Origin: JBBRLA01 sp038231615
Lineage (GTDB): Bacteria; Myxococcota_A; Polyangia; Palsa-1104; JAEUJZ01
Assembly: GCA_038231615.1 (NCBI GenBank)
Contig: JBBRLA010000072.1
Span: forward strand, 1-19,856
Reading direction: 5' to 3'
DNA: 19,856 nucleotides
Below the pieces are notes generated by a model. The model saw only the letters and a list, made by a program, of their open reading frames with translations. It ran no database searches and was not told the DNA's origin. A program made the translations under genes and the position numbers. Below are positions 6,395 to 14,876 of the stretch, piece by piece; positions within the stretch are counted from its first letter, which is position 1; each line of letters opens with the position of its first letter.

Positions 6395-7885
6395 TTATGT
6401 TCTTATGGGATCGGGCGCCCCATGTAAAGTCAATGGATGCAACAGGGGCCCGGCGGCCTGGGCGGTGGCCCGGCGATCGAGTTTGCCGGAGGAAGTGAAG
6501 GGCAGTTCGGGGAGGAGGGCCCAGCGCCGCGGTCGCTTGTGGGTGGCCAGGTGCTCATCCACGTGGGCGCGCAGGGCCGCGGCGAGGATCGCGGGGTCGG
6601 TTGGGCCGGCGGCGGCGCGGGGGACCACTGCGATGGCGACGATCTGTCCCCACACCTCGTCGGGGACACCGAACACCGCGGCGGCGGCAACCCCCGGGCA
6701 GCGTTCCACGATGCCCTCGACCTCCAAGGGGTAGACGTTTTCCCCGCCGGTCACGATGAGATCGGTGCGCCGGGCCAAAAGGTGCAGCCTGCCGCCCGGG
6801 TCAAGGTAGCCCAGGTCGCCGGTGGGGAACCAGCCGCCCGGGAGAAACGGCGCGATGTCTTGGGTGAGGTAGCCGCTCATCATCGCGCTGCCGCGCACCT
6901 GAATCTGGCCCTCGACAATGCGGACCTCCATACCGGCGACGGAGGGTCCAGCGCCCAGATCGGGCGAGGCCAGGGTACCTCGGCGCTGGGTGGTCACCTG
7001 GGAGCAGGCCTCGGTCAGGCCGTAGGTCGTCAGGACGGGCCAGCCGCGGGCCACGGCGCGGTGGAGCAGGTCGTCGGGTGCTGAGGCGCCGCCCAGGAGC
7101 ACTGCGCGCAGGTGGACCGGCGGAGCGGCAGGGGGATGGCAATCCAGCACCCGGCGCAGCATCGTCGGGACCAGGGAGACCAGGGTCACGCGGTCGCGCC
7201 GCAGCACGTGGCACAGCGCCTCCGGGTCGAAGCCGGGTGCGCGGGTCATGACCAGGGGGCGCCGGGCGATGAGGCAGCGGGTGAGGATCGAGAGGCCGCC
7301 GACATGGGAAAGGGGCATGCACAGGAGCCAACGGTCGTCGTCCTGCCAGCCGAGGTTGTCGGCGCTGGCGGCGGCGGCGGCTACGAAGGCGGCGCGGGTG
7401 AGCACGGCGCCCCTGGGGCGGCCGGTGGTGCCCGAGGTGTAGAGGATGGCGAGGGGAGGGTCGGCGGGAGGGTCGGCGGGAGGGTCGACGCATCGCGGCG
7501 CCTCGTTGTCTCCCCTTGTGTCTTTTGCGGGTATCTGGAGGGCTGCGCTCAGATCGTCGAGATGCTTTTCATCGAGGTACAGGACAGGGCGGCTGTCCGC
7601 TAGGAGATTTTCCCGTTCCCGGCAAGTCAGGCGGGGATGTACCAGCACCACCGGGAGGTCCGCATCGATGAGGGCGTACAGTACAAGGATGCTCTCCATG
7701 CGGTTCTCGGCGACGAGGGCGACGGGGGCCGGGGTGCGGGAATCGCCGGCCCCGAGCTCGGCAAGCCAGCGGCGGGCCTTGGCGACCGCGGGGCGGAGCG
7801 CGGCGAAGGTATGGGACGTGCCCTCGAAGACCACGGCGGTTTGCCCCGGGCATTCAGCGGCGGCGGCGGCGAAGGACAGGCTCAC
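6395..7885 (-). CDS. menE: o-Succinylbenzoate-CoA ligase MenE
   Basis: MenE activates o-succinylbenzoate with ATP and CoA in menaquinone synthesis. It is an ANL-superfamily adenylating enzyme of 496 aa. Visible motifs are the phosphate-binding loop ILYTSGTTGRPRGA (147-160), MPLSHVGG, YGLTEACS (288-295), GDLGYLDPGGRLHLLARRTDLIVTGG in the hinge region (shown in part), GENVYPLEVE and the C-terminal catalytic lysine K468 in SSGKLDR. The frame is open far upstream, but that part overlaps menC and has no MenE similarity. The GTG at 7885 overlaps the menC stop as GTGA and has GGAG 6 nt upstream, so I take it as the start; a GTG at 7897 is less likely. A linker at about 127-144 (NEAPRC, then DPPA units) lies just before the phosphate loop and is repeat-derived at the DNA level. 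Confidence 0.9.
   Translation of the reverse strand: MSLSFAAAAAECPGQTAVVFEGTSHTFAALRPAVAKARRWLAELGAGDSRTPAPVALVAENRMESILVLYALIDADLPVVLVHPRLTCRERENLLADSRPVLYLDEKHLDDLSAALQIPAKDTRGDNEAPRCVDPPADPPADPPLAILYTSGTTGRPRGAVLTRAAFVAAAAASADNLGWQDDDRWLLCMPLSHVGGLSILTRCLIARRPLVMTRAPGFDPEALCHVLRRDRVTLVSLVPTMLRRVLDCHPPAAPPVHLRAVLLGGASAPDDLLHRAVARGWPVLTTYGLTEACSQVTTQRRGTLASPDLGAGPSVAGMEVRIVEGQIQVRGSAMMSGYLTQDIAPFLPGGWFPTGDLGYLDPGGRLHLLARRTDLIVTGGENVYPLEVEGIVERCPGVAAAAVFGVPDEVWGQIVAIAVVPRAAAGPTDPAILAAALRAHVDEHLATHKRPRRWALLPELPFTSSGKLDRRATAQAAGPLLHPLTLHGAPDPIRT
7458..7504. repeat. 12-bp tandem repeat and flanking dispersed-repeat copy inside menE
   Basis: GGGTCGGCGGGA occurs at 7458-7469 and 7470-7481, with a partial third copy from 7482. 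On the coding strand these give DPPADPPADPP. Directly adjacent, 7483-7504 matches 11581-11602 in the menD tail at 18 of 22 positions, and all four differences are transitions. Both encode the peptide EAPRC(V/I)D. Confidence 0.7.
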
Positions 7886-8970
7886 GAGGGACTCCACAGC
7901 GCAAGGCCGAGCCCCGGCCGGCCGCTCGGGACAATCTCGGTGGCGGTGAGCTGCGGGATCGCGGGTCCGGCTGTCATTCCCGGGTGGCGGGACAGGCCGC
8001 AGGCGAGCACCCTGCCCGGCAGCGCCAGCGCCAGTTCGGCGGCGGCGGCCAGGGCCACCGGACCATCGAAAAGGTGGGTGACGAGCACCGCGGCGCCGTG
8101 CAGCGCGGCCAGCCGGGCCAGGTCCAGGCAGCGCAGGAATCCCCCCAGGGCCATCGGCTTGAGAACCAGCACCTGGCACGACCCGGCCTCCAGCAAACCA
8201 AGGGCCAGCGCGTCGCCGCCCTGGAGAGATTCGTCCAGGGCCAGCGGGACCCGGCAAGACCCCGCGCCGCTCGCATCCATCAGGATCGGGTCGGCACAAG
8301 GCTCCTCGACGAACTCCGGCCGCAGCGGGGCCAGCGCCGTCAGATGCTCAACGACCTGGCGGGCGGGCCAGGACCGGTTGGCATCCAGCCGGATCTCGAT
8401 CCTCGGGCCCAGCGTTTCGCGCAGCCTCCTCACAAGTCCCAACTCGCGCGCGAAGTCCCGCCCGATCTTCAACTTCACCGTGCCCATTCCACGGCCCACC
8501 GCCTCACTGGCGGAGGCCAGCACCTGCTCCGGGGTTTTTCCCGAAAGCAGCGCGGAGATCGGCACCCGCTGCCGCACCGTCCCGAGCAGCGCGCTGATCG
8601 AGACGCCACGCCGCTTTCCCCACAGATCCAGCAACGCCGTCTCCACCGCGAAGCGCGCCGCCGGGGCCGCGACTGAAAGGGCGGTCCACGCTGGCAGCGC
8701 CCGCAGCATCTCTTCCGCGCTGCCGTCCCCGGAAAGCTTTAGCGGCAGCGCCCGGCAGAATGCAAGGATCTGCTCGCGGCACGTCTCCAGCGAGTCCGGC
8801 GAATATCCCGGCAGCGGCGCGGCCTCCCCCTGCCCAATCACCCCGTCGCCATCGCTGAGGCGCAGGATCACCCCCTCCCGAAAGGACCACGACCTTTGGG
8901 CGTTGCCCACCGGCCGCGGCAGTTCCCCACCGAAAGGCAGCACCTCGCCCTGCAAGACGCTTATCCCCAT
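7882..8970 (-). CDS. menC: o-Succinylbenzoate synthase MenC
   Basis: MenC dehydrates SHCHC to o-succinylbenzoate and belongs to the muconate-lactonising subgroup of the enolase superfamily. The 362-aa protein shows the capping domain first (about 1-125) and then the barrel. Its catalytic residues are in the expected order: KLK (166-168), the metal ligands in RLDANRSW (D196), FVEEP (E222) and LALDES (D246), and the second lysine in LVLKPMALGG (K271). VTHLFDG follows. N-succinylamino-acid racemases share this scaffold, but the position between menA and menE makes MenC the clear call. The ATG at 8970 is 24 nt after the menA stop and has AAGG 5 nt upstream. The stop overlaps the menE start. Confidence 0.92.
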   Translation of the reverse strand: MGISVLQGEVLPFGGELPRPVGNAQRSWSFREGVILRLSDGDGVIGQGEAAPLPGYSPDSLETCREQILAFCRALPLKLSGDGSAEEMLRALPAWTALSVAAPAARFAVETALLDLWGKRRGVSISALLGTVRQRVPISALLSGKTPEQVLASASEAVGRGMGTVKLKIGRDFARELGLVRRLRETLGPRIEIRLDANRSWPARQVVEHLTALAPLRPEFVEEPCADPILMDASGAGSCRVPLALDESLQGGDALALGLLEAGSCQVLVLKPMALGGFLRCLDLARLAALHGAAVLVTHLFDGPVALAAAAELALALPGRVLACGLSRHPGMTAGPAIPQLTATEIVPSGRPGLGLALWSPS

Positions 8971-8994
8971 AATCGCCTTATTCCCATCGTCGCC

Positions 8995-9933
8995 TCATCC
9001 CTTGCTCAAGGCAATCCCCGCGGCGAAGAGCACCCCGTGCAAAAGCAGGAGCCGCGCCGTCCCGCCCAGCGCCGGGTTGAGCGCCCTGCCCTCGCTCCGC
9101 GACGTCGTGCGCCACAGCTTCAGCGCCATGGGCAGCGTCAAGAGCGGCAGCAGCATCCACGACGGCCCCCGCCCCATCAGCCACAGGATGGCCGGCACCG
9201 CGTACGACACCAGCAGCAAAAGCTCATACTCCAGCATCGCCCCCGGCCGCCCCAGGCGGACTGCCAGGGTGCGCTTGCCCACGCGGGCGTCGGTGTCGCG
9301 GTCGCGCAGGTTGTTCACCACCAGGATGGCCGTGGCCAGTGCCCCCACAGGCAGCGCCGCCACCACCGCCAGCGCCGGGACCGCTCCGACCTGCACCAGC
9401 GCCGTCCCGCACACCGCCACGAAGCCGAAGAAGAGCATCACGAAGACCTCCCCCAGCCCGTGGTAGCCGAGCGGATAGGGCCCGCCGGTGTAGGCGATCC
9501 CCGAAAGGATCGACGCCACCCCGATGATCACCACGGCAATCCCCGCGACCCACGTCAGGTACACCCCGCAGAGCACCGCCAGCGCGAAGGCCGCGATCAT
9601 GCCCGCCCGCACCTGCCCCGGCAAGAGCAGCCCGGCCTGGGTCACCCGGGTCGGCCCCAGGCGGTCGGCTGTGTCGGCGCCCTTCTCGAAGTCGAAGACG
9701 TCATTGGCCAGGTTGGTGCCGATCTGGATGAGAAACGCCCCCAGGAGCGCTGCCAGCGCCGGGCCCAGACGAAAGCCCCCGGCCCGGCAGGCACAGGCGC
9801 TGCCGACCAGCACCGGCACCGCCGCCGCGCTCAGGGTGGCAGGACGGCACGCCATGAGCCAGGCCCCGGGCGACCCTTTTTCCACCCCGGGGATGGGCGG
9901 ATTCTCCTCGATGTGTTTTGCCTCCATTGTCAT
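8995..9933 (-). CDS. menA: 1,4-Dihydroxy-2-naphthoate polyprenyltransferase MenA
   Basis: MenA attaches the polyprenyl chain to DHNA with loss of CO2, giving demethylmenaquinone, in the cytoplasmic membrane. The 312-aa protein is a UbiA-family member with about eight or nine hydrophobic helices. It has both Asp-rich diphosphate-binding motifs: NDVFDFEKGAD (77-87) and, later, NNLRDRDTDARVGKRTLA. The start ATG at 9933 overlaps the menB stop (ATGA); a second ATG two codons later is possible. It ends 24 nt before menC. Chain length cannot be inferred from the sequence. Confidence 0.92.
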   Translation of the reverse strand: MTMEAKHIEENPPIPGVEKGSPGAWLMACRPATLSAAAVPVLVGSACACRAGGFRLGPALAALLGAFLIQIGTNLANDVFDFEKGADTADRLGPTRVTQAGLLLPGQVRAGMIAAFALAVLCGVYLTWVAGIAVVIIGVASILSGIAYTGGPYPLGYHGLGEVFVMLFFGFVAVCGTALVQVGAVPALAVVAALPVGALATAILVVNNLRDRDTDARVGKRTLAVRLGRPGAMLEYELLLLVSYAVPAILWLMGRGPSWMLLPLLTLPMALKLWRTTSRSEGRALNPALGGTARLLLLHGVLFAAGIALSKG

Positions 9934-10751
9934 GGCAGCCGCTTGAATTTCTTGAAATTGGGCGGTCGCTTTTCCAGAAACGCCTCCTTGCCTTCACGCC
10001 CTTCTTCGGTCATGTAATAGAGCAGCGTGGCGTTGCCCGCCAGCTCCTGCAGCCCGGCCTGCCCGTCACAGTCGGCATTCAACGCCGCTTTCAGGCAGCG
10101 CAGCGCCAGGGGGCTGTTCTGCAACATCTCCCGGCACCACTTCACCGTCTCCTGCTCCAGGTCGGCAAGGGGCACTACCGTATTCACCAGGCCCATCCGC
10201 AGCGCCTCCTGGGCATCGTACTGCCGGCACAGGAACCAGATCTCCCGGGCCTTCTTCTGCCCGACGATCCGCGCCATGTAGGCGGCGCCGTAGCCGCCGT
10301 CGAAGCTGCCGACCCTGGGGCCGGTCTGCCCAAAGCGCGCGTTTTCCGCGGCGATGGTCAAGTCGCACATCATGTGCAGCACGTGGCCCCCGCCGATGGC
10401 ATAGCCGGCGACCATGGCGACGACCGGCTTGGGCAGGGTGCGGATCTGCCGCTGCAGGTCGAGCACGTTCAGCCGCGCGACCCCGTCCTTGCCAATATAG
10501 CCCGCGTGGCCGCGCACCCGCTGGTCGCCGCCGGAGCAGAAGGCTTCGGGGCCCTCGCCGGTCAGGATGACCACGCCGATCTCCGCGTCGTCGCGGGCGT
10601 CGGAAAAGGCGCGGCCCATCTCCATGACGGTCTGCGGGCGAAAGGCATTGCGCACCTCGGGGAGGTTGATGGTGATCTTGGCGATGCCCTCGGCCTTCTC
10701 GTAGCGGATGTCTTCGTAGCCCGAAAGGGCGTTCCACGGGATGTCTGTCAT
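9930..10751 (-). CDS. menB: 1,4-Dihydroxy-2-naphthoyl-CoA synthase MenB (type I)
   Basis: MenB closes the second ring of the naphthoquinone by an intramolecular Claisen-type condensation of o-succinylbenzoyl-CoA. The 273-aa protein is a typical crotonase: FCSGGDQRVRG, the oxyanion-hole region GYAIGGGHVLHM, then GQTGPRVGSFDGGYGAAYMA and REIWFLCRQYDA. The Gly in QTGP marks the bicarbonate-dependent (type I) MenB, as in E. coli, rather than the type that carries an Asp there. The C-terminus (KRPPNFKKFKRLP) is the usual MenB ending. The start has AAGGGA 4 nt upstream and lies 9 nt after the menH stop; the stop overlaps menA by 4 nt. Confidence 0.95.
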   Translation of the reverse strand: MTDIPWNALSGYEDIRYEKAEGIAKITINLPEVRNAFRPQTVMEMGRAFSDARDDAEIGVVILTGEGPEAFCSGGDQRVRGHAGYIGKDGVARLNVLDLQRQIRTLPKPVVAMVAGYAIGGGHVLHMMCDLTIAAENARFGQTGPRVGSFDGGYGAAYMARIVGQKKAREIWFLCRQYDAQEALRMGLVNTVVPLADLEQETVKWCREMLQNSPLALRCLKAALNADCDGQAGLQELAGNATLLYYMTEEGREGKEAFLEKRPPNFKKFKRLP

Positions 10752-10760
10752 GGGGTCCCT

Positions 10761-11549
10761 TCAGTCGATCTGCAAAAGCGCCGCCGCGACGGCCTGCGGC
10801 GCTTCCAGGGGGATGTTGTGCCCGGCCTCCGCCGCCACCGTCACGGCGGCGTTAGGCAAAAGCCGGGTCAGGTCCTCGGAGATCGCGCGAAATTTCTCAT
10901 CGTCCTGACCCGAAAGGAGCCGCAGGGGGACCTGCACGCGCGGCAGCAAGGGGCGATAGTCGGGCATGCGCGCCAGCGAGTGCGCCCGCAGGCTTTGGCA
11001 AAGCCCCGCTGCCCCCAGGCACAGGCGCCGGGCCCGTCGCGCCGCCCGCACCTCTGCGGGCAGCCGGATCTGGGAAGCGAAGAGCGGCTGCGACTCCCAG
11101 TGGTCGATGAAGCCGTCCAGGCCGTCGCGTTCGAGGATCCGCGCCCATTCCTCGTCGTGTTGCCAGCGTTCCGCCCGCTCCGCCTCGGTGGTCAGGCCGG
11201 GATGCACGCCGATGAGGGTGGCCCGAGTGAAGTGCTGCGGGTGGCGCAGGAGCAGTCCCAGGGCCACCCGGGCGCCCAGGGAGTAGCCGCACAGATGTAG
11301 CGGCGAAAGGCCTGCGTCCTCGATGAGACGGGCGATGCGGTCGGCCTCCTCGTCGAAAGGGCCGGGATCCGGCCGGTCAGGAGCGAAGGGCATCGGAAAG
11401 GAGGCCGGGGCGGCCAGGGTCACGGCAGGCTCGTGGCCCAGGAGCGTTGGGCACAGCACCGTGCTCTCGGGCGGCAGGAGCGCCACCACCGCGTCCCAGC
11501 TTGCCGGAGACCCGGCGAAGCCATGGATCAGACAAAAACGCCCGGTCAT
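10761..11549 (-). CDS. menH: SHCHC synthase MenH (alpha/beta hydrolase)
   Basis: MenH removes pyruvate from SEPHCHC to give SHCHC. The 262-aa protein has the alpha/beta-hydrolase pattern: HGFAGSPASWD near the start (oxyanion loop), nucleophile elbow CGYSLG (Ser90), an Asp in LLSGQDDEKF, and catalytic His244 in EAGHNIPLEAP. Generic hydrolases look alike, but its place between menD and menB and the family-like N-terminus support MenH. The ATG overlaps the menD stop by 4 nt and has GGAGGG about 5 nt upstream. Confidence 0.88.
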   Translation of the reverse strand: MTGRFCLIHGFAGSPASWDAVVALLPPESTVLCPTLLGHEPAVTLAAPASFPMPFAPDRPDPGPFDEEADRIARLIEDAGLSPLHLCGYSLGARVALGLLLRHPQHFTRATLIGVHPGLTTEAERAERWQHDEEWARILERDGLDGFIDHWESQPLFASQIRLPAEVRAARRARRLCLGAAGLCQSLRAHSLARMPDYRPLLPRVQVPLRLLSGQDDEKFRAISEDLTRLLPNAAVTVAAEAGHNIPLEAPQAVAAALLQID

Positions 11550-13396
11550 GAAATCCCTCCCCGCCGCGTCGGCGCTTCACGATCGATGCACCGCGGCGCT
11601 TCGCGATCGATGCACGACACAAGGTACCGCTGGTCCTCCCGCGCGCTCTGTGGCGGCACCACCGCTTCAATGATAGTGACGGTGTGACCCGGCGCCGAGT
11701 GGGCGGCGGCCAGGGCCGCGCGCAGTTCCTGCCGGGTCTCGGCCCGCGCAAAGCGGTGGCCGAAGAGCCGCGCCGCCGGCTCCAGCGTCAGGTCGTGGGG
11801 CGTAGTGAAATGGCGCAGCACCGTCGGGTCCAGCCCCGAGGCCTGTCCCAACGGAAGCTGCTCGAAGATGCGTCCGCCGTGGTTCTGCAGCGCGACCACC
11901 AAAAGCGGCCCCTGCACGCCGCGGCACAGGCCCAGGCCGGACAGATCGTGCAAAAAGCTGATGTCCCCGATCAGCAAGGTGGTCGGCCGCCCGGCGGCGC
12001 TGGCAGCCCCGGCGGCCCCGGCAATGAGGCCGTCGATGCCGTTGGCGCCTCGCTGGCACAGCACCGTAGCCTCCGCCAGCCCGTGACGGCAGAAGGCGTC
12101 GACCTCGCGGATGGGCAGGCTATTTCCCAAAATCAGGAGCGACCCCCGAGGTACAGCGGCAACCACGTCGTGGACCGCCTGCGCCTCGGAGAGCCCGCCG
12201 TCTCTGGCGAGGACCTCGTCGATCAGCCCGAAGACCCGCTCGTCCGCCGCGCCCAGCAGCCGCGAGAGAGCCGAAGGGGGGGGCGGCGACCCGGACAGCG
12301 CCCCAAGGAGCGCCCGCACCGCCTCGCCGATCTCGCAGAAGAGCAGGGTCGTAGCGTCGCTCTGCGGATCGTTCCAGCCGTGGGGAGACACGACCACCCG
12401 CGACCAGCCGGGCCGCTCGGCAAGGAAGGTCTCCCAGCCCGACGAGGTCGGCGGGGCCCCGAGTTGCAGAATGGTGCCCGGCCCGCAGGCCCGCAGGCGA
12501 TCTCGGAACGCCGGGCTCCGCAGCAGGAGATCGAATGCGTCGCAGCGCGTGATCCGGGCCCCCGGCGGCATCAGCCGAAGTTGACTGGCCGCCTCGCAGA
12601 GCAGCGGATACCCGGTGGCCAAGGCCAGCCCGAGGATGTCTTCGCGCAGCCGCAGCGCGCCCTGCGAAGCCGGGGCCGGGCCGCACACGATGAGCCCCGA
12701 TGAACCCGCGCAGATCCGCGCCACCTCGGCGATGTCGCCCGCATCCGGCACCAACCGGGGCCTTAGCGGTCGGGCGATCGGCCCCCGTGCGATTTCCTCC
12801 GCTCGTTGCCCCAGCCGCTGTCCCGCGTCCGAAGCGTCCGCCCGCGGCTCCAGCGGCTTTCGCGCCCGCGCGTTCAGATGCACCGCCCCGGGGGACGGGT
12901 AGGTCGCCAGGAACACCGCCTGCGCCGCCCGCCGTCGCAGCGCCAGCAGCGCCAAGGTGGCCCCGTCGGGCATCCCCAGATCGAAGAAGCCCCGGGCGTG
13001 GTCGCCGAAGAGCCGGGTCTGATCGATGGTCTGCGGCGCCGCGCAGTCCTGCAATTCATAGGGCCGGTCGGCGCTCAGAATGAGCATCGGGGTGTAGGCT
13101 GCCCCGGCCTCGATGACCGCCGGCAGGTAGTGGGCGGCGGCGCTGCCCGAGGTGCACAGCAAAAGCGAAGGGCGCCCGGTCCACCGCGCCTGGCCCAGGG
13201 CGAAGAAGGCCGCGGCACGCTCGTCGATGGCGTCGTGCAGTGAAAGCCCCGGGCACGCCGCCGCTGCCAGCAAAAAGGGCGTCGAACGGGAGCCGGGGCT
13301 GACCACCACGTCCGTCACCCCGGCATCGGCCAGGCTGCGGAGCAAAAGGCCCGCCCATTCCGCCAGCAGGTTCTCCGGGGCGTCCGTCGGCGCCAT
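11546..13396 (-). CDS. menD: SEPHCHC synthase MenD
   Basis: MenD is a thiamine-diphosphate enzyme that adds 2-oxoglutarate-derived succinyl semialdehyde to isochorismate, the first committed step to menaquinone. The 616-aa protein has SPGSRSTP (33-40), the activating glutamate in DERAAAF (E59), LSADRP, RGANGIDG, and the ThDP/Mg site GDISFLHDLSGL (477-488) to NHGG (505-508). The normal protein seems to end near residue 593. It is followed by a 24-bp-repeat-encoded tail (CIDREAPR, CIDREAPT) and RRGGIS. The start overlaps the menF stop (TGATG) and has GAGG 5 nt upstream. Confidence 0.93.
   Translation of the reverse strand: MAPTDAPENLLAEWAGLLLRSLADAGVTDVVVSPGSRSTPFLLAAAACPGLSLHDAIDERAAAFFALGQARWTGRPSLLLCTSGSAAAHYLPAVIEAGAAYTPMLILSADRPYELQDCAAPQTIDQTRLFGDHARGFFDLGMPDGATLALLALRRRAAQAVFLATYPSPGAVHLNARARKPLEPRADASDAGQRLGQRAEEIARGPIARPLRPRLVPDAGDIAEVARICAGSSGLIVCGPAPASQGALRLREDILGLALATGYPLLCEAASQLRLMPPGARITRCDAFDLLLRSPAFRDRLRACGPGTILQLGAPPTSSGWETFLAERPGWSRVVVSPHGWNDPQSDATTLLFCEIGEAVRALLGALSGSPPPPSALSRLLGAADERVFGLIDEVLARDGGLSEAQAVHDVVAAVPRGSLLILGNSLPIREVDAFCRHGLAEATVLCQRGANGIDGLIAGAAGAASAAGRPTTLLIGDISFLHDLSGLGLCRGVQGPLLVVALQNHGGRIFEQLPLGQASGLDPTVLRHFTTPHDLTLEPAARLFGHRFARAETRQELRAALAAAHSAPGHTVTIIEAVVPPQSAREDQRYLVSCIDREAPRCIDREAPTRRGGIS
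11571..11618. repeat. 24-bp tandem repeat in the 3' end of menD
   Basis: Two tandem units, 11571-11594 and 11595-11618, share GGCGCTTC(A/G)CGATCGATGCA; only the last bases differ. They encode the CIDREAP repeat at the MenD C-terminus. The joint between units contains CACCGCGGCGCTT (11589-11601), identical to the start of the 30-bp repeat in the ATPase gene. Confidence 0.9.
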
Positions 13397-14868
13397 CAGG
13401 TCCTCACCGCGCCCAGCGCCCGCAACAGGGCGAGCTGCTTCACCGCGGTCTCCTGATACTCCGCCTGCGGGTCCGAGCCGCGGACGATCCCGGCCCCGGC
13501 GTAGACGTAGGCGCGCATACCCGCACCGTCAAGCAGCCCGGAGCGCAACGCCACCGCGAACTCGCCATCGCCGCCGGCATCGAACCAGCCCACCGGGCCG
13601 GCGTACCAGCCGCGGTCCTCCTCGTGATCGGCGATCCACTGCATCGCATCCTCGGTCGGTACGCCCCCCACCGCCGGGGTCGGATGCAGCGCCGCCACCA
13701 GTTCCAGCACATGCGCCCCGCCCGCGAGTTCCCCCTCGATGGCGGTGTGCAGGTGCAGCACCTGACTCAGGATGCGGACCTCGGGGCGCTCCGGCACCCG
13801 CAGCCAGGTGCAGAAGGGGCGCAGGCGGGCGGCGATGTCGCGCACCACCAGGGCGTGCTCCTCGCCGTCCTTGCCGCTGTGGAGCAGGCGCAGGGCCTGC
13901 TCGTCCCGGCTCTCGGGATGAAGCCGGGCCGGACGGGCAAGACGGGCGATGGAGCCGGCCAGCGCCTCGCTGGAGATATGTTTCCCCCGCCGCTCGATCA
14001 GCCGTTCGGGGGTCGCCCCCAGGAAGGTCACCGGGGCCCCGCCGGGGAGGGCTTGGCGGAAAGCGAAGCGGGTGCATCCGGGCTGCTCCGTGCGCAGGCG
14101 CCAGAGCACCTGGGTGTCGGTGACCGGACGCGGCAGCTCCACCAGGGATCGCCGGGCGGCCACGATCTTCTCGAAACGGCCCGTCGCGATGGCGTGAAGG
14201 ATGGCCTCGATCCGCGCCTGCCAGATCGCCGGATCGAGGTGATGGATCGAGGCCGGGCCGCCCCATTCGTTGGGCACCTCCCGCTGGGCCTCGCCGCAGG
14301 ACAGGGCGGCGAAAAGGACGTCGAACTCGGCGCCGACCTCGCCGGGCCGGCGGTCCCGCTCGCCGCCGAGCGTCAGCGTCAGGACGGCGCCGGTGCCATC
14401 GCTGGCATAGCGCCATCGAGGGAGGGTGAAGGCGCCGCCGCCGAAGGGCTCCCAGGGGGGGCTGGGGGCGGTGGCGGCAAAGGCCAGGCCGCCAAACCAG
14501 CGCGGCGAGGGCGCCCGGCAGCCGGGGAAATCACGGGTGGTGAGACGCGCCAAGAAGGCGTCGGCCTGTTCCCGCAGGTCCCGCAGCCGATCGGGCCCGC
14601 CCAGATCGATCCTGCAGGCGGCGCCGAGCCCGGCGAAGGCGGTCCCCGTGGTCGGCTGCCACAGGACGCCCTTTTCCCCGGGCATTGCCCCCAGGAACAC
14701 CTCCGGCCGGCAGGCGGGGGCCGGAACGCTGACGCTGGTCATGCTGCTCCGCCCCGGGTCGAACTCCTCGCCAAGGGCGGCGAGAAGGAAGGCCCGGGCC
14801 TCGGCCCTGCCACCCCAATCGGGGGGGCGGCGGGGGGCGGCGGGCGATAAAGTCATGAGCGGACGCAC
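13396..14868 (-). CDS. menF: Isochorismate synthase MenF
   Basis: MenF isomerises chorismate to isochorismate, the branch point into menaquinone. The 490-aa protein is a chorismate-binding enzyme with a degenerate N-terminal half and a conserved C-terminal half: KIVAARR (K234, the expected general base), FLGATPERL, ALAGSIAR, KDGEEHALVVRDI, HLHTAIEG, HPTPAVGG, DRGWYAGPVGW and YAGAGIVRGSDPQAEYQET. Being first in a men gene train rules in isochorismate synthase over anthranilate or salicylate synthases. The open frame begins with a GTG at 14868; an ATG at 14856 is the other candidate. Neither has a clear ribosome site, and the likely transcription start is very close, so translation may be nearly leaderless. 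A Ser/Pro-rich stretch opens the protein. Confidence 0.92.
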   Translation of the reverse strand: MRPLMTLSPAAPRRPPDWGGRAEARAFLLAALGEEFDPGRSSMTSVSVPAPACRPEVFLGAMPGEKGVLWQPTTGTAFAGLGAACRIDLGGPDRLRDLREQADAFLARLTTRDFPGCRAPSPRWFGGLAFAATAPSPPWEPFGGGAFTLPRWRYASDGTGAVLTLTLGGERDRRPGEVGAEFDVLFAALSCGEAQREVPNEWGGPASIHHLDPAIWQARIEAILHAIATGRFEKIVAARRSLVELPRPVTDTQVLWRLRTEQPGCTRFAFRQALPGGAPVTFLGATPERLIERRGKHISSEALAGSIARLARPARLHPESRDEQALRLLHSGKDGEEHALVVRDIAARLRPFCTWLRVPERPEVRILSQVLHLHTAIEGELAGGAHVLELVAALHPTPAVGGVPTEDAMQWIADHEEDRGWYAGPVGWFDAGGDGEFAVALRSGLLDGAGMRAYVYAGAGIVRGSDPQAEYQETAVKQLALLRALGAVRT

Positions 14869-14876
14869 TGCATGGT

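Noticed and set aside
7886..8299. N-terminal extension of the menE frame
   Set aside because: It overlaps menC in another frame, is Gly/Arg/Pro-rich, and lacks MenE similarity; the GTG at 7885 has a ribosome site and the usual overlap.
7637..9466. Plus-strand frame of 609 codons opposite menE, menC and menA
   Set aside because: Antisense to three recognised genes; Ser/Pro/Arg-rich with no domain.
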